From positions 149,022,388-149,086,387 of the forward strand of contig OY294068.1 of assembly GCA_958510875.1 (NCBI GenBank): 64,000 nt of DNA. The letters run 5' to 3'. This document shows, one piece after another, positions 1-11,009 of the stretch. The position numbers and the translations under genes are program-made. The stretch comes from Endomychus coccineus (taxonomy: Eukaryota; Arthropoda; Insecta; Coleoptera; Endomychidae). The notes under the pieces were generated by a model. The model saw nothing but the letters and a program-made list of their open reading frames with translations, was not told where the DNA came from and did no database searches. Each line of letters opens with the position of its first letter. Position 1 is the first letter of the stretch.

Positions 1-701
1 CGTGTCGCCAAAGAGTAACGTCAGTAAGATACATTCCGAAACTCTCACACAATTTTAGCTATATACTTATTGTCATATTCTCATTATTGCTTATCAACAT
101 TGTTTTTATTTTATTTATCGTATTCTGTTTATTTTAATTCATATGAATTGCGTTTTGACGAGAAGTGTATGTTCCCAACAAAATAGGGTAATCTCATCAT
201 AATAGAGCGACCTTCAGTCGCGGGGAAGATTGCGTGGGTTAACCCCACGGCGTTGTACATTTTTTTTTTGTATTGGATATTGATGTGGCTAGATTCACAA
301 CCACGTTTTTTTTTGTTTTTATTTTTAATTTGTGATTATGGGTTAGGTATAATACCTCTACGCAGGTAATATGGAGAGCTGCGAAGATATTAACTTGTTT
401 TGTGTTTTGTTTGTAAGTTGGGGATACAGCAATTTCTGCTAGTGTACGAAAGAAATTTCACATGTACACACTTTTTAATAGTATGTATGAATGTTTAATG
501 CACTGAGCGAGGGCATTACCTTCGCCTCAGTCAAATGTATAACTACTGTGTTGTTATAGTAATGTGATATGAGAGCGCTGTGCGCATTTCAGTCTCATAG
601 CTTCGTGAGCGGATTTGATCTGAAGGATTTTTAAATACCCAGTGGCGGAGAAAGGATAGCGCCCTTTCAGGGTCGCGCTCTTTCTTAGAAAAGAGGGGTG
701 A
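1..701. other. Unassigned AT-rich DNA, possibly LTR-element interior
   Basis: No convincing reading frame or RNA is visible. The stretch ends in a purine-rich run (691-699, AAGAGGGGT) followed at 702 by TGTAAC, which is how the polypurine tract and 3' LTR start look in many insect Ty3/gypsy elements. If that reading is right this is the decayed 3' end of an LTR retrotransposon, but no gag or pol similarity can be read, so it is left unassigned. Confidence 0.3.
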
Positions 702-2024
702 TGTAACAATTCGAAATTTTCACCATGATTAGGCCCTATCCAAAATTATTAAATACGGAATTAATTTAATTCGCATAAGGAAATTGATCTATCATAACAC
801 AGCAGAATAGTATGTGGCGACGAAGGTATTTCGTAACCTGATGCGCCTCATCCGGAGCACAGACCTCGCACCCGCCGCCAAGCTAGCATAAGTTGCTGCA
901 GGTGAAACACCTGCTAGGATCGACAGAAAAGGTGTCGTGGACTTGACATGCCTGTCAACGTCGCTATCACACCGGTTCTTTATTTTGATAGGCTGTAAAA
1001 TTGAATATAGGCGGAGTTAGTCTCCTAGTGTGAAAATTGAGCTGACGTTTCAAAAAAAAAAAACTCAGAGCGTGGGTCAGCCTAGGTCAAATGATTTCAA
1101 AAAGATAGATATGATTATCGAAAGGGAAGTCAGTTCTCGATAGGAAGTCGTCCAGTAAACTTAACTTAGTTAAGCTCTGTCTTAGCCTGAAAATAATTTC
1201 AATTGTCATTAAATCAGTAAATATATCCTTTGGGTAAAACCAAATTTAAATTAAATCAAGAGTTTTTGAAAGCTGAGTCGTAAATCGTTGTTTTATTTTA
1301 TCAGTAACTTTTGGTAGCTTCAAAAAGGCAAGACAGAGCTTACATTAAGCACGCGTCGCGATTGGGCGGGAAGTGTTAAAATCATATTTATTTTATTCAA
1401 GACCATCTAATAAATTCTAAATTTTGATAACCGAGAACTCGAGTGTATAAATTTCCGTGCGACAAAATCCTAGAGGGGTCTCCAAGCAAGCATCGTAGCT
1501 AGAGCGGGGGTGGACGGTGAAGGTGAGTGTTTAACGAATTGCCTGAGGTTTTTGATAGAGAAATTGACCATCCCTTTTATCAGTTGTGTTCACCCCCTTC
1601 AGATCACGTCCGTTTATGTAATTTGAAAAATCCTAGATTTTCCCAGGTTCCCATTTGGGGCAAACCTGTAACTGTTTTTTTTTCTTTTTTTCATTGTTTG
1701 TTTTCAATCATCAAAATCGGCTGTTAAATTTCATATTTTGGTTCGTTCTTTTAATTTTTTTTGTTTTCTTATTTTATTTATATCAAATATTGTTAAACCA
1801 TTATTCAATATATTATTATTATAAATATGGCTTGATGTGTTTAACTGGTACGCCCTAATCACCTAACAACAAATACGTCTCCCAGAAAGGGGCTTCAAGA
1901 GATTACTTGGAAAAGTGCAATTATATTCTTATAACAGGAAATTGAGTCGGCCCACGTAAGGGCGGAGAAAGGTTACCTTTATTTTTCAAACAGCTTCCTA
2001 GATGAGCTGAATTAATACATCTAG
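702..2024 (+). mobile_element. Possible LTR remnant (tentative)
   Basis: The segment starts TGTAAC just after a polypurine-like run and stops before TGGTGGCAGCTAC, which loosely resembles a primer-binding site. A second stretch with the same outline (TGTAAC start, about 1.36 kb, then TGGTGGCGCCC) lies at 5057-6420. No matching partner LTR is visible next to either one and the two do not align well by eye. This could simply be unrelated AT-rich DNA. Confidence 0.2.
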
Positions 2025-2178
2025 TGGTGGCAGCTACAAGAAACCTTGAAGGTAGTTTGGCTTAGATCGACGACCTGAGTTTTTAACCCTTCAATATTTT
2101 TCCAAATTCTAGTACGTGGCGACAAGTTATTATCGCTACCTGTATCCTCTTTAGATACAAATAACAAGTCGCACGTTA

Positions 2179-2685
2179 CAGTATAAAAATAACCTAAAAG
2201 GTAATACAGACAATTTTATAACTCTACCTTACATTCCGGAGACCTCAGAGAAAATCAAAAAATGTTTGAAAAAGTATGATATAAATGTTGCGCATAAACC
2301 TACTAACTGTGTTGGGAAATATTTCTCAAATCTAAAACCTGTAATACCCAAAGATAAACAAACCCACACAGTGTATAAATTGTATTGTTTAGATTGTGAT
2401 TGAACCTATACTGGAATCTCTAAACAATATTTACAAAAAAGAATGTACGACCATAAATATAGCACAAGAAATAACAACTTAGAAAATTCCACCGCCCTTG
2501 CTAAGCACTGCTTTGATTATAACCATCAATTTGATTATAAAAATGTTAATATCTTAAATAAGGAAACCAATTATTATGAAAGATCTATCCTGGAGATGAT
2601 TCACATAAAACGGGACCCCAAATCTGTAAATCATAGGGTAGACACACAAAATCTAAGTCATATTTATACTAATTTGATTAAATAA
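2179..2685 (+). pseudogene. Penelope-like element, C-terminal GIY-YIG endonuclease remnant
   Basis: The frame reads the end of a PLE reverse transcriptase/endonuclease. A segment with NVAHKPTNCVGKYFSNLKP is followed by VYKLYCLDCD and then TYTGISKQYLQKRMYDHK, which is the GIY-YIG nuclease core (Y-x-L ... Y-T-G-I). The reading frame runs to a TAA at 2683. A TGA at 2401-2403 interrupts it between the two halves of the nuclease motif, so the copy is dead. In the family the enzyme nicks DNA and primes reverse transcription. The reverse-transcriptase part is missing upstream. A minus-strand relative with the same NVAHKPTNCVGKYFSNLKP block lies at about 21320-21530. The non-coding tail of the element continues to the ribozyme-like motif at 3079. 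Confidence 0.85.
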
Positions 2686-3073
2686 TCTCTTACATACGTC
2701 TTTATAATTGTTGAAAATCTTTTTAGGAAGAATGCGTAATAGTAATTTTCCAGTACAGGTCTGAAACCTTTCTTAAGTACCTATCCATAAGTCCTACACA
2801 TCTGGTTTCGAAAGTAGATACTCGACAAATAACTTCGTTCTTCTCAGTTGTTGTGAGAATACCAATATGCACTCATATATTTTAATAATATTACTGAATA
2901 GCGGATTCTTACTACAAAATTTTTTTTTATACTTTAATACTGACGATACAATTTCGATTATTCGTAGTTCTGTTCGTTTCGAAGGCGTGGGATCTTTTGA
3001 TTGAAGTTAAATTGTGCGATTTGGACGCTTGTGCTATAATTAGTTTTGATAAACCCCTTTTTAGACATAGTGA

Positions 3074-3116
3074 GTTTTCTGATGATGGTCGTGAGACCAA
3101 AACGTACGTAAAGACG
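3074..3116 (+). ncRNA. Degenerate hammerhead ribozyme in PLE tail
   Basis: CTGATGA (3079-3085) is followed by the hairpin GGTC-GTGA-GACC and then AAAACGTACGTA and AAGACG. The layout matches the better copy at 38406, but the conserved GAA after stem II is AAA and the upstream stem I strand (GAGTTTT) pairs poorly with AAGACG. It is probably an inactive relic. It sits about 390 bp after the PLE stop codon, where PLE terminal repeats carry such motifs. Confidence 0.55.
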
Positions 3117-3363
3117 AATATTTAAAACAAAGTGTTAATGTGACCTATTTCCCGAGAATTTTTATGTATAATTCATACTGGGTCAAGAATCTTTATTATT
3201 GTTTTGAGTAGTTAAAATTCATGTTAAATGTTTGATATCAATAATTAGTGGGTGTATTGTGAGTAGAATTGATATGATGATAACCATATGGAGGTTAAGG
3301 ATTAAGTTAACAACATCTGAAGAGCTTATTTGAGTTGTGATTAAAGTGAAAGCTAGCTGTCAC

Positions 3364-3540
3364 CTGCAATTTTGATGAAGATAAATCTTGATACTTCATC
3401 TTGAGTACATCCTTTTCTTTGCCTTGCTTCATGCACAGTTCTCTCATTGTTTTCAGTTCGGCTTCAGTTCTGTCTTGCTGAGCCATGATTTGTTTATTTT
3501 CCATTTCCAGTTTCGCCATGTGGTTCGCCAAATCGCTTAT
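3364..3540 (-). CDS. Cep135: Cep135/Bld10-like coiled-coil protein, exon d
   Basis: This 59-codon, phase-0 exon starts after acceptor TTCTAG with ISDLANHMAKLEMENKQ and ends KYQDLSSSKLQ before a GTGACA donor. Heptad-rich coiled coil runs throughout. The block with LANHMAKLE and ELKTMRELCMKQGKEKDVL matches my memory of the C-terminal region of centrosomal protein Cep135 (a related Q-I-S...M.KLE...LRELC.K pattern). Cep135/Bld10 is a structural protein of the centriole cartwheel and wall. Only a 57-bp intron separates it from the exon at 3598-3795. The next downstream exon is not visible and probably lies left of the window. TSGA10, a paralogue of similar layout, is the main alternative. Confidence 0.78.
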
Positions 3541-3597
3541 CTAGAAAGTAGTTTTATCAAGTGTCATGTAAGCCTGATAACATCGGTCTAAACTTAC

Positions 3598-3795
3598 CTG
3601 TTTCTCGTAATCGGCTACAAGGACTTCTAAACCTTCGCTCCGCTGCTCCAAATCGCTGACGTGATCCATAGCGACGGAAAGTTGCACCTTGCTACGGGTC
3701 GCTTCATTTTCGTACATCTGTTTGGAGGTTTCCAACTGATTTGCTTCTTTACTCATCCTTCTATACTGGTCCAGAAGTTCACTTCTTTGATTTTC
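3598..3795 (-). CDS. Cep135: Cep135/Bld10-like coiled-coil protein, exon c
   Basis: This exon has 66 codons, phase 0 at both ends. The acceptor ends AATAG, the exon begins ENQRSELLDQYRRMSKEANQ and ends VADYEKQ before donor GTAAGT. LLDQYRR is characteristic of the Cep135/TSGA10 family, where an E-N-x-x-L-L-x-Q-Y/F-R segment follows the basic-leucine region. The whole exon is predicted coiled coil with no glycine or proline breaks except one EG. Its 5' neighbour exon lies 6.7 kb away at 10543-10696, the intervening intron being filled with repeats. Joining the exons preserves the reading frame exactly. Confidence 0.8.
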
Positions 3796-4235
3796 CTATT
3801 AAGTAATATAGTAATTTCATATTTCAATTGATACCAACATTATTTAAATGTAGTGTTTGCTTCTTTAGATCCCTTCTTTCTTATGCTACTTCTACTCACG
3901 ATTCTCTTACACATTGAGATAACTAAGAACTCCCACAAGGTAGGGTAGGTGCTGGTAGACTACATTATTGCGGAGCTAGAGAAGTTTTATACCAAAGCTT
4001 ATGTTGATGACTTGACGGTTGTTACTGCCAGACGACATAATAAAGCAAGACTTCAATCAATGACTCTACTGTTCAACGTTTTATAGGATTATGAGTAATT
4101 CTGGATTGAAAACTTGACGGGAAAAAACCTGGAAACTAGTATCCGTATTATGGTCATCATGATCTAAGATAATAAACCGAATCTTAAGTTGGGTGAGAAT
4201 TATTGTCTTAAATCTAGTGTAAGGTAGTAAAGCAG
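3796..4235. other. Cep135 intron, no feature seen
   Basis: This is intronic AT-rich DNA between Cep135 exon c and the inverted-repeat element. No reading frame, RNA or repeat recognised. Confidence 0.5.
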
Positions 4236-4730
4236 TGGTAAAGTTGCGTATCGGTGAGCCCGATAATATTTTGTTTAACAATTGAAGTTATCATCGATGA
4301 TATTCCATAAATATAGCAGAAGAACTTAAATTTAGGGTTTTCGTATCAAAATAGCATTTACATGTGACAGATTGAAAAAAATCAAAACCTACTATGGTAT
4401 AAAAACTTTTTCTCTAATATTTTTGATTATAGGGCCTACAAGAGTAACTTGTGATACATCATTAAAAAAGTAATGGGAGGAACTATCCAAAACTGCAAAA
4501 ATCCAATGACACCAATGATGATTTGAGAAAAACGAAACATTCGATTTTCGACTTCGTAAAAGATGAACCTCAAAATGTTCCAATGAGAACATATTTATAG
4601 ATTGTTTCTTACTTTTGAAAAAACGAAAACCATAAATTACAGTTTTTCCGCCATAATTCCGGAAGTACCAAAGATAACTTCAATTGTTGACGGAATATTA
4701 TCGGGTTTACCGATACGCAACTTTGCCCCA
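4236..4730. mobile_element. Small inverted-repeat element (MITE-like)
   Basis: About 55 bp at 4236-4290 (AAAGTTGCGTATCGGTGAGC onward) is the reverse complement, with a few differences, of 4674-4730. The segment between has no coding potential. A diverged direct copy of the right two thirds (from about 4380) occurs at about 22650-23065. The whole looks like a non-autonomous DNA transposon. The exact termini and target duplication are not clear. Confidence 0.55.
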
Positions 4731-5056
4731 ATTTAGCCATCTTCGTATCTCTTATACATTTTCATCCATTACCACAGGTTACATAAACTTGAAACTTTTC
4801 AGAGAAAATCATATGATGTCGTAAAATTGCGAGTAACAAATTTTTTTTAATTTAAAAACATTTTTGAGTAAATACAATATTGTAATTCTTTTTTTAAATA
4901 TCAATCCAGACAAATTTCAATAAATATTACAATTGTTGATACAAATTTTCTTTAATGATCCGTATCACATTTGAAATCACCGGTCATTCTTTTCAAATAG
5001 CTGGAATTTGGCAAAATTCCCCAGAGAATTATCAGCTGCAGGAAATTCAATTAAAT

Positions 5057-6420
5057 TGTAACGACCCGATTTACGAATGGATCGTCACAGGTCATACTTT
5101 ATAATAAAAATCTATATTAATTTGATTTTATATTCTTCAACTTCCTCCTAATTAAAGAACTCTATTTTAAAAGATACAGTTAACTGTATTCAATTAACAC
5201 TTCGGATTCAACGGACACTATATTGTTATCCCCACATTCGATTTATTAGTTGGGAAGGGAGACCTTGAATAAAACCGGTTGCGGTTGATACCTAACCATC
5301 TTTTGTGTGACTGTGATATAAGGTAGGTCGATCAAAGTTATTTAATTGTTTTTTGAGTAGCGTTGAATCTTTCATATTTCAATCATAATCAGGCTTACTC
5401 TGGTTTATGCAAAACTTTGATTGTTTCCTGCTCTTATAACAGGCACTTAGATCTCTTAATTATAGATTTTGTAATTTCATTTTCATTCTTATTCTTATTA
5501 TCATTTATTCAATTCAAAATCACTTGATTTCATTTTCTGAATACACGTGGGATTGTTAGATCGTATATTTTTTCTTTAACTCTTCGTAATACGAACCACG
5601 TAGCGTTATCCAAATCGGAAAGGTACGAAACATATAGAGGGTGGACTAGAACTAACCACCCCATATTTTTAATACCACGAGCCCTGTTTTAATACCTCCG
5701 ATTATAGAGATAACGTGGGACTTGTTAAACAATCCCGTAATCGTAATGAGAGCCTTAATAATACGAAACCCACCCACGTGGTTCTAGGAATCTCTGAACT
5801 TAAATTCATATCTTACTTCATACTCATTTCATATTTTTTCAACCTAACTTAAATTCATTTTGTCAAAATATTAGTAAATTCTAGATAATTGTCACATATT
5901 AATTTGTAATTGTAATCGTAATTTAACTTGGCTTCACCTATCAACATTTTTTACTTAACTCAACTATTCACAGTGTCAATGCTGAATCTTTGCAAATATT
6001 AAATTTTACTTCTTTTGTGGACATCCTACTCGTGTATTTTCTTTCTTTTTCGATAGGAGGATATTGGATCCAATACACTACTAGAGACCTCGCGGAACCA
6101 TCATCAGGACCATAGGAGGAACACAGGGGAGTAATTTTAATATCTCTGTTACAATTTTCATTACCATGATGAATTAGATGCTGGTCGTAATTGCTGAGTC
6201 AAAGTAGTTTGATTATCTTTATTTGCGATTGTTTCAGTTTATATCGGTGCCCCGAAAGGGCATGCGAATTTGTTAAACCCTTTTTTATATTGTTCATTTA
6301 TAATTGAATATATTTGTTATTGTTTTTATATGCTTCGTTTCTTTTCCTTTTTACTTACTACCAATTCAATGATGCTTATTTCTTTATTTATAACAGCCTG
6401 AAATTCTCTTTTTTTTAACT
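5057..6420 (+). mobile_element. Possible LTR followed by tRNA-Lys-like primer-binding site (tentative)
   Basis: The segment begins TGTAACGACCCG and ends just before TGGTGGCGCCCAGG (about 6424). TGGCGCCCA is complementary to the 3' end of insect tRNA-Lys, the usual primer of several LTR elements. No gag or pol can be read downstream and no second LTR was found. It is offered only as the best reading of an otherwise blank 1.4 kb. Confidence 0.2.
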
Positions 6421-6697
6421 CGTGGTGGCGCCCAGGGTTTGTTGTTTAAAAGGTAATAGGGCAAGTATCATCATTGTCAACGTAAAGGGCCGAACAACCA
6501 CGAATTTGAGCTAGTTTGGGAAATATTAGTAACTTTGGAAAATTCATCTTTTTTATTAATTTAAAATCAAGGGAAGTTGGAAATTGTGTAGCTTACGGCT
6601 TTTATTACATTTGGCACCCAAGAATTATAAAGTTACAATTGACGACCAACGTGGTTAAAGATTTTTCGTTCAAATTATAAAGTTACCAATTTAATAG

Positions 6698-6900
6698 TTA
6701 CAAAATGAATTCAAATGACTCGTCATATAATTTAATTATATGATTTAAAATATTATCTTCTTTGAGCCAGGTTTTGAAATCAATCTCACCGCGATGTTGA
6801 AGGGTTAATCGTCTTTCTTCAGGATTGTTACTTTTGGATGGAACATTTTTGACAAATAGAAAGGTAGATTTGTAAGAATAGTAGGTACGCAATCTTCAAC
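6698..6900 (-). other. Unidentified coding-like fragment shared with 24740-24890
   Basis: A minus-strand frame of 64 codons reads RTYYSYKSTFLFVKNVPSK, then HRGEIDFKTWLKEDN. The plus strand at 24740-24890 has a diverged version (RTYYFSESTYLFIKK, and in another frame RDEITFQTWHKD). Similarity that is clearest at the amino-acid level, with a frame shift in one copy, suggests a decayed protein-coding repeat. I do not recognise the family. Confidence 0.4.
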
Positions 6901-7436
6901 AAGTTTTATCTTCTTTAATAACTACAGTCGGGAAAATACGAATACGTATGTATTTTTACACCGAACGAAAGAATCGATTTTGTTTCAAGCTCTCGTCTTG
7001 AAGAAAAGCAAACTAATGTTGAATAATAAGTATTTTGTATTTGTATATGTTACTGTGAATGTCCGATATTAGTGAATGTTAAGATGCACCAGTGTGTGTC
7101 GACAATCACCAATATTAATGATGTAAGCCCGAAATTATTTCAATATTTTGTTTGTTTTGGATATACACCGGTGAATGTTAACATACTCCAAGGCGATTTT
7201 GTGTGTCTCAGATACTGCAATTTACTAATTACGTGAATGTTAACACACGCCAGTGTTTGTTCGGAATGAAGTGAGAAAGTTAGAGTGCTATTGTTCTCTC
7301 TTTTTTCCACGCCGACCACCCGTCGCCGCACCGCTAATAGGGCAGAATATCAGAATCCGAAATATGTTTACTGTGCAACAGAAAAGAGACATCTAAAAGA
7401 AACATAGAATTAGCGAAACTTGGACTTCAAGATCAA

Positions 7437-8201
7437 GGAAAAAAAATGCTTAAAGTATCGTAGGCAAATTTTCCTCCTGCAAAATATGGAGATACTGTAA
7501 GATTGCGTGCAGGGCCGGATCTAGAGAGTCTGGATGCCTCGGGGCAACAAAGGAGTGGAGGCCCCCTGGCCCCAAATTATTTTCCAAATAAAATGAATAA
7601 TTTTTTCAGTCGAGTTTTTCAATAAATAATTTATTGTGAAACCAAGTAAATTCTTTTAGTATTTAACAAACATATATAACTATAATCGGAAACAAGAATT
7701 AGCGAAGAAAATATCAAAGGAATAGTTGTTTACTAGTGTTTACTAGTCGGAATTTAAGATTTTTTTCCCGAAGTCTATTGTGGGGGCCCCTCTTTTGTGG
7801 AGGCCCCGAGGCTGTAGTCCCTGGTTGCCCTCCCCTGAATCCGGCAGTGGTTGCGTGTTCCTGATGTTGATAGAGGTCGTACAGATTCCAGAAATATCCT
7901 TACATGTGTTACAAATGTGGATGGTGACTATTATCAACTGACTACAAAACATGGGACGTAATCACAGATGTATACTAGAAATCAGTTTTCCATCAGTAAG
8001 GAAAATTTTATCAATATATCTGAAACTTCTACAAAAATATCAATGCGTGAAATTGTTGCTTTGAAATCAATATTTGGAGAACAAGGATATAAGCGTTGCA
8101 CTTGTGCACAAAACTTAAACACCAAGAAATGTAACTGTGAAGTTCGTGGAGTTATTTGTATTTCTAAGTGCCATAACAGTTTGCCATGTACTAATAAATA
8201 A
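7437..8201 (+). pseudogene. KRBA2/Ginger-type integrase C-terminal remnant, split by a MITE
   Basis: The left part (to 7509) reads FPPAKYGDTVRLR. The right part (from 7858) continues VPDVDRGRTDSRNI, then QMYTRNQFSISKENF, and ends in a cysteine-rich tail RCTCAQN...KKCNC...CISKCHNSLPCTNK before TAA at 8199. Proteins annotated in insects as KRAB-A domain-containing protein 2-like share this ending. Removing the MITE and one copy of its target duplication joins the two parts in frame. One stop inside the right part (TAA at 7959-7961) and one upstream (TAG at 7461) show decay. The catalytic core is not present. Confidence 0.6.
7510..7849. mobile_element. hAT-type MITE, 340 bp
   Basis: The ends are CAGGGCCGGATCTAG (7510) and the reverse of CACTGCCGGATTCAG (ending 7849), followed inward by GC-rich GGCCCC/GGGGCC stretches typical of insect hAT MITEs. 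It is flanked by 8-bp duplications ATTGCGTG (7502-7509) and GTTGCGTG (7850-7857), differing at one base. It has no coding capacity and splits the integrase reading frame around it. Confidence 0.85.
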
Positions 8202-8704
8202 GTTTTTTTAAATTCTTATAGCGAAAAATGCTGTAATACCTTATTACCTATGAGTAGGTACGTTGTAACGGATGAGTATTTTTTAAATTCTATAGCCAAT
8301 AGGGCAATAGCATTAATGATAAGTGTACGTTATTGTTTACCTTACTTGGCAGGTAATGCTATTTGTATTACTGATTAAAAATTTTGATTAATAAACAAGT
8401 TCTATTTGTTTTATTTATTATAGTTCTATGATTTTATTTATTGTAACAATTTGTGAGTTCATTTTAATTCAGGCCCGAACTTCTGTTTTGCAGATATCTT
8501 TGCTAAATCATCATAATTCAACTCATCATGAAGAGAATGAAGATTAACCAAGTGGTCGTGGTGTATAACATTCACTGGTGAATGACCGAAAACATAAAGA
8601 ACACAATAAATAATAAACAATCACCAGCTAGCTTGGTGGTTGTTAACATACACCAGTGTATCTTAAGATAGACTCCGCTTCGGACATTCACAGTAACATA
8701 TACA

Positions 8705-9404
8705 CAATAAAAATCTTTGCCACGTAGCGTACTAACTATGAAACAAACCACTGTAACTACCTATCTCATAAAATCAACATGGGCGTCACTACCTAACAAC
8801 TGAAAACAGCCCGATCGCTATACGCTATTTTAAATTGTTACAGTATCAAACTTCACTCACAATCTCTTATACTATACTTTTCTTAATTGTTTGCAGCGCA
8901 AATGGATTGAATTCAGTCTTTATTTTGACTGAAATTATCACGAATATATTCACAGACTGACTGACATAAAGAATTCTCTGTGGTAACTGAATTGTTTCGT
9001 ACGCGGCATCGCGATTCTATAGGACTGAGTTGGTCATGTGACACGTGCGTTACGTGGCCAAGATGATTGCCTCTAGTAGAGACGACTATGAATAATTCAA
9101 GAGAGAAGAACACCACTCTTGACTCTTGATATTAATCATCATTTGGAGGATAACAAAAATATTCGTTCATAATTCAGAACTGCTATTGATATTAAAAATT
9201 ATATAACTTCTTTCCTAGAATGAAAATAACTAATATTTTCATTTCAATCATCAATCAAATTTTACTGACAATTCGTATTCAGCACATCAGACATAAAATG
9301 AACAATCATGTCACGTCATATATATCAAAGTGTGATATTGTAACATACCCCGCAATCGTGTGGTGGCCAGAAACAAAATGCGATGAAAAGGCTGTTGGGT
9401 GAGC
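8705..9404. other. Cep135 intron, nothing recognised
   Basis: Short chance frames only. The stretch may include upstream parts of the decayed non-LTR element that becomes recognisable at about 9405, but I cannot show it. Confidence 0.4.
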
Positions 9405-10401
9405 CACTGCACCTCGCCGTTCAGACAGAGAAGTCATAAGAGGAGCGTATCGCTTTGATCTTATTGAAAAAGAAAAGGCCGGCCAAAAAGATAGAAGCAT
9501 TCTTGGATTGCTTGGATCACCTGGGCCATTGGGGATGAGATCCGACAGGATCAACGTTCACAGCACTTCCGTACCGTTCACGATTCAAACCTTGAATGGG
9601 CTATCCTCATATAATACCAGGTGATTCCGTATGGTTTACCGAAGGCACCAAGACCGAAAAAACTACAGGTGCTGGAATAGTTGAGACAAAGGCCCAAAGA
9701 GAAATAATTTCTTTGAACCTAGGGACACTTGCGACAGAATTCCAAACAAAAATATTAGCAATTACAACATGTGCTCGAATTATGAGGGAGAGAACCTATG
9801 AGAATAGACAAATCACAATCATAGCGAGCAACCTAACAGTGCTTAAGGCACTGGAGTCATACACAATCACCTCATAATGTGTTATCGATCGTGTAAACGA
9901 ACTAACAACACTAGGAACGAACCCCAATAGAGTGACACTCTCTACAGCGGGGGCGGAACAACCCCTGATTAGACCAGGTCTAACCTGTGGCATTTCATTG
10001 CCACAGTGATATCTGTAATCCAAAGATGGCTCGAGGCAGAGCACCGTGCCTATTGGAGGGAACTGCCCCGTATATCGCATTTCAAGCGACTAATGGGAGA
10101 TCTCCAGCACCAACGAGTGAAAAATATGCTGACGTTCAGCAGGCAAGAAATACGGAATCTTGTTGCATTCCTGACCGGACACGCCCCATGCAACAAACAT
10201 CTCTGCACGATGGGTCTGATAGATCAACCCACATGCAGGAGTTGCGGCGTGGGAGAAGAGACACTCATGCATGTGCTGTGTCAGTGCACGAGCCCCCGAA
10301 GCGTCTATGCAAGGTTTCCCCTCTACGCAAAACAAAAAGTATATAGTTACAAAAGTGGACAAAATTGTCTTAATCATGTACGAAGAAAGGCTGGAAATTA
10401 A
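9405..10401 (+). pseudogene. Non-LTR retrotransposon tail: RNase H and zinc knuckle
   Basis: The frame at 9596-9874 resembles an RNase H domain (VWFTEGTKTEKTTGAGI, then FQTKILAITTCA). The acidic residues expected at FTDGS and at the Q-x-E are E and K here, so the active site is broken. The frame at 10006-10401 gives the C-terminal knuckle FLTGHAPCNKHLCTMG, then CRSCGVGEETLMHVLCQC, a CX2CX8HX4C pattern. The frames are offset and separated by stops. This is the typical order at the end of the second ORF of RNase H-bearing LINEs (I/R1/Jockey-like groups). It lies in the Cep135 intron, opposite in strand to the gene. Confidence 0.8.
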
Positions 10402-10542
10402 TAAATACGTTGAAGATATTCAGTAGTATTTGGTTTTTTGTCAGTAGTTATTGGTTTGAATTGTAACTGATATGGCAAATCTTTTCATAGGACACCTAAA
10501 ATAAATTAAGCAAAATACGCCAGTTTACTGATATGTTCTTAC

Positions 10543-10696
10543 TTTCTGAGATAGTAATTGTTCCACTCTCTGGACTTCGGTGATGTATTGTTGGGACTGC
10601 TGTCGCATTTCGTCTGATTCCTGTCTCATCTTCATCAATTCATTTTGCGATTTGGAGGCTTGTTTCGAAAGGGCGACCAACTCATCTTGTAATTTT
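10543..10696 (-). CDS. Cep135: Cep135/Bld10-like coiled-coil protein, exon b
   Basis: The exon begins after acceptor TTTTTCAG with one base that completes an Arg codon left open by exon a, then reads KLQDELVALSKQASKSQNEL and ends RVEQLLSQK before GTAAGA. Its length of 154 nt gives phase 2 in and phase 0 out, matching both neighbours. The pattern EVQRVEQLLSQK followed by ENQRSELLDQYRR across the next junction is the Cep135/TSGA10 signature as I remember it (Y-x-x-E-V-x-R-x-E-x-L-L-x-x-K-E). It is coiled coil throughout. The flanking introns are 6,747 bp (downstream) and 4,455 bp (upstream). Confidence 0.8.
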
Positions 10697-11009
10697 CTGA
10701 AAAACAATTAAGCTACTGGGAAAAACTGTAACTTCAGGGTTTAAAAATCATCATATCAATTCTGATATATTTCATTTCATTTCAAACAAAGCTTTCATCA
10801 TCTTCCCGAGAATAGTGGTCACCGAGTTTGGCAATCATATTAACATTAATTCAAGATAGACGAGCTTGAAAACAGCTTTTTCCTACGAGTTCTTACGTGA
10901 TATTTTTTTGTGCACTCAAAGAACAAAGAACTCCTCTCTTATGTTCGGCAAGATATTATACAGTTTCAGCAGCAGCAGTTTCAAGCCTACCTTGAAGAAA
11001 AATCTTGTC

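Larger units (their letters stand above)
7042..8704 (+). mobile_element. Integrase-type DNA transposon (KRBA2/Ginger-like) with terminal inverted repeats
   Basis: The ends TGTATATGTTACTGTGAATG (7042) and its reverse complement (ending 8704) form inverted repeats of about 25 bp that start with TGT as in Ginger-type elements. Subterminal repeats around GTGAATGTTAACA(C/T)AC(G/T)CCAGTG occur several times near both ends (7070-7260 and 8565-8660). The interior holds the integrase-related remnant at 7437-8201. The outer target duplication is not obvious. The Ginger assignment rests on the interior protein and the TGT ends and is not certain. Confidence 0.55.
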
